Of a DNA stretch of 14,488 nucleotides, positions 12,993 through 14,488 are shown one piece after another. The stretch's first letter is position 1, and every line of letters starts with the position of its first letter. The notes below the pieces were generated by a model. The model saw only the letters and a list, made by a program, of their open reading frames with translations, did not search any database and was not told the DNA's origin. Origin of the DNA: Pseudomonadota bacterium (GTDB lineage Bacteria; Pseudomonadota; Alphaproteobacteria; Rhodobacterales; Rhodobacteraceae); NCBI GenBank assembly GCA_022573605.1, contig JACZTQ010000049.1, positions 1 to 14,488 of the forward strand. Direction: 5' to 3'. A program made the translations under genes and the position numbers.

Positions 12993-14039
12993 TTACTCCT
13001 CGCCCACCTTGACCAGCGTCTTGCCGAAATTGCCGCCCTTCAGCAGCGAGAGGAAGGCGGCGGGGGCACTCGAAAGCCCCTCGGTGATGCTCTCGCGGTA
13101 TTTCACCCTGCCGTCGCGGATATACCCCGGCACCTCGGCGATGAAATCGCCGAACCGGTCGGCGTGGTCGGTGACGATGAAGCCGCGCAGCGCCAGGCGG
13201 TTGACCAGGATGGTGCGCCAGACCCGGGGCAGGATGTTGGGTCCCGGCGCCTCGCCCAGACCCAGCCCGCCGAGGTCGTACCACGAGATCATGCCGCAGA
13301 CCGGGATGCGGCCGAACGGGTTCATCAGCCCGATCACCGCCTCCAGCGTCTTGCCGCCGACGTTCTCGTAGTAGATGTCGACCCCGTCGGGGCAGGCGTC
13401 GGCCAGTTGCCGGCGCAGCGCCTTGGCATCGGGCGCGGCGCGGTGGTCGAGGCAGGCGTCGAAGCCAAGCTCCTCGACCGCCCAGGCGCATTTTTCCGCC
13501 CCGCCGGCGACGCCGACGACGCGCAGGCCGTGGATTTTGGCGAGCTGGCCGACCACCGAGCCGACCGCCCCGGTGGCGGCGCCCACCACCAGGGTCTCGC
13601 CCGCCTTCGGGCGGCCGTGCACGTTCAGCCCGACATAGGCGGTCAGCCCCGGCATGCCGAGGACGCCGAGGGCGGTCGAGAGCGGGGCGGCCGACGGGTC
13701 GAGCTTGCGCACCCCCTTGCCGTCGCTGACCGCGTGGCTGCACCAGCCGGAATGGCTCAGCAGATAGTCGCCGGGGGCGAATTTCGGGTTGTCGGAGGCA
13801 ACCACCCGGGCCACCGTGCCGCCCTCCATGGTCCCCGCGATCGGAACCGGGGCGGCGTAGGACTTGCCCTCGTCCATGCGGCCGCGCATGTAGGGGTCGA
13901 GGGTCAGCCAGACGACGCGGATCAGCATCTCGCCGGCGCCGGGCTCCGGCATGGGTGTTTCCTCCAGGCGGAAGTCTTCCAGCACCGGGTGGCCCTCGGG
14001 CCGCCTCGCTAGTACGATCCGCTGCATCATCTCCGCCAT
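12993..14039 (-). CDS. NADP-dependent oxidoreductase, CurA/PTGR-like MDR family
   Basis: The 348-residue protein belongs to the zinc-independent medium-chain dehydrogenase/reductases related to leukotriene B4 12-hydroxydehydrogenase, prostaglandin reductase and E. coli CurA. It shows LTLDPYMRGRM (45-55), the nucleotide-binding loop GAATGAVGSVVGQLAK (153-168), and VDIYYENVGGKTLE (220-233). It lacks the cysteine set of zinc-binding alcohol dehydrogenases. Relatives reduce the C=C bond of alpha,beta-unsaturated ketones or aldehydes with NADPH in the cytoplasm. The ATG at 14039 follows AGGAGG; upstream in-frame residues lack such a site. It is divergent from an SDR gene with a 113-base gap, suggesting shared regulation. 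The substrate is unknown. Confidence 0.93.
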   Translation of the reverse strand: MAEMMQRIVLARRPEGHPVLEDFRLEETPMPEPGAGEMLIRVVWLTLDPYMRGRMDEGKSYAAPVPIAGTMEGGTVARVVASDNPKFAPGDYLLSHSGWCSHAVSDGKGVRKLDPSAAPLSTALGVLGMPGLTAYVGLNVHGRPKAGETLVVGAATGAVGSVVGQLAKIHGLRVVGVAGGAEKCAWAVEELGFDACLDHRAAPDAKALRRQLADACPDGVDIYYENVGGKTLEAVIGLMNPFGRIPVCGMISWYDLGGLGLGEAPGPNILPRVWRTILVNRLALRGFIVTDHADRFGDFIAEVPGYIRDGRVKYRESITEGLSSAPAAFLSLLKGGNFGKTLVKVGEE

Positions 14040-14084
14040 GTCGAGCCTCCTGTCGTCTGAATCCGGTGATCCGACCATGCCCTC

Positions 14085-14101
14085 GCGAAAAGCTGTTTCG
14101 C
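14085..14101. promoter_or_regulatory. Inverted repeat in the oxidoreductase/SDR divergent gap
   Basis: GCGAAA and TTTCGC are 6-bp arms around the 5-base centre AGCTG. They lie midway in the 113-base gap between two divergently transcribed redox genes. The size and symmetry suit a TetR- or MarR-type dimeric repressor, but no regulator gene is visible next to it and no clear promoter was identified. Confidence 0.4.
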
Positions 14102-14152
14102 AAGGCTAAACAGGGCTGCTAAGAGGGGCGCCAGCAGAAAGCCGCGGGAGAG

Positions 14153-14488
14153 ATGATGAGCTATCTCGACAATCTGTTCGGCGTCGCCGGCAAGACCGCC
14201 GTGGTCACCGGGGCCGCCACCGGCATCGGCCGGATGATGGCCGAGGCGCTGGTGCGGGCCGGTGCAAGGGTGCTGATCGCCTCGCGCAAGGGGGCGGACT
14301 GCGCCCGCGTGGCCACCGAGCTGACCGCCATCGGGCCGGGCCGCGCCGAGGGCTTCGCCGGCGACCTGAGCAGCGGCGAGGGCGTCGCCGCGCTGTCGGC
14401 CGAGATCGGGGCGCGCACCGACAAGCTGCACATCCTGATCAACAACGCCGGCAAGAGCTGGGGCGCACCCTACCAGGCGTTCCCCTTC
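14153..14488 (+). CDS. Short-chain dehydrogenase/reductase (SDR), N-terminal part only
   Basis: An open frame of 112 codons runs off the right edge without a stop. It encodes a Rossmann start of classical SDR type. The cofactor motif is TGAATGIG (residues 20-27 from the first ATG), and NNAG (102-105) lies at the expected distance. The catalytic Tyr and Lys lie beyond the window. Two adjacent ATGs (14153 and 14156) follow GGGAGAG; either could serve. Classical SDRs oxidise alcohols or reduce ketones with NAD(P). Pairing with a divergent C=C reductase suggests a redox step in the same route, but the substrate is unknown. Confidence 0.9.
   Translation, partial: MMSYLDNLFGVAGKTAVVTGAATGIGRMMAEALVRAGARVLIASRKGADCARVATELTAIGPGRAEGFAGDLSSGEGVAALSAEIGARTDKLHILINNAGKSWGAPYQAFPF

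Noticed and set aside
12862..14103. 413-codon minus-strand frame overlapping the CurA-like gene
   Set aside because: It is a same-strand shadow in another frame. Its end reads through the CCTCTCCC hairpin repeat, giving the familiar spurious SPWERGRG-type peptide.

Overview
This is a very GC-rich window, well above 60% G+C by eye. Its gene complement fits a free-living proteobacterium, most likely an alphaproteobacterium, that degrades organic acids. That placement is an inference from composition and gene families; no rRNA or marker gene is present. All of the roughly dozen real genes look intact, except the last one, which runs off the right edge. No transposase, integrase, CRISPR array, tRNA or rRNA is visible. 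The CDSs fall into short operons of CoA- and 2-hydroxyacid-related enzymes, separated by intergenic regions rich in repeats and palindromes.

Left part (1-4785). A crotonase-superfamily gene (57-854) sits behind a G-quadruplex-like leader. A convergent gap follows that carries nine tandem 11-bp units (987-1085). A leftward two-gene operon comes next. A fused FAD/iron-sulfur D-2-hydroxyacid dehydrogenase of the YdiJ/GlcD-GlcF type is first, followed with an ATGA overlap by a GntR/FCD regulator. The regulator probably controls the divergent promoter at 4664-4785, which contains a clear palindrome.

Middle (4786-7961). A rightward three-gene operon encodes a serine/aspartate-glyoxylate-type aminotransferase, a second crotonase-family enzyme and a class III CoA-transferase. 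With the divergent dehydrogenase, the simplest reading is a regulated module that oxidises a 2-hydroxyacid (for example glycolate or D-2-hydroxyglutarate), transaminates the resulting 2-oxoacid, and handles CoA thioesters. The actual substrate cannot be read from the sequence.

Right part (7962-14488). An AT-rich island separates that operon from a leftward histidine phosphatase. Divergent from the phosphatase is a rightward set: a PrpF/LigU-like isomerase, a metallo-beta-lactamase-fold hydrolase, and an acyl-CoA ligase that overlaps the hydrolase by 4 bp. The set looks like a carboxylate isomerisation, hydrolysis (possibly lactone opening) and CoA activation route. A 379-bp convergent gap with hairpins, an 18-bp perfect palindrome and an AT island follows. 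A leftward CurA-type NADP-dependent oxidoreductase and a divergent, truncated SDR dehydrogenase close the window.

The most interesting leads are the glyoxylate-type module with its candidate operator, the PrpF-MBL-ligase module, the two-variant 11-bp repeat array, and the palindrome-bearing AT islands between convergent operons. None proves a new system; each is a testable hypothesis.
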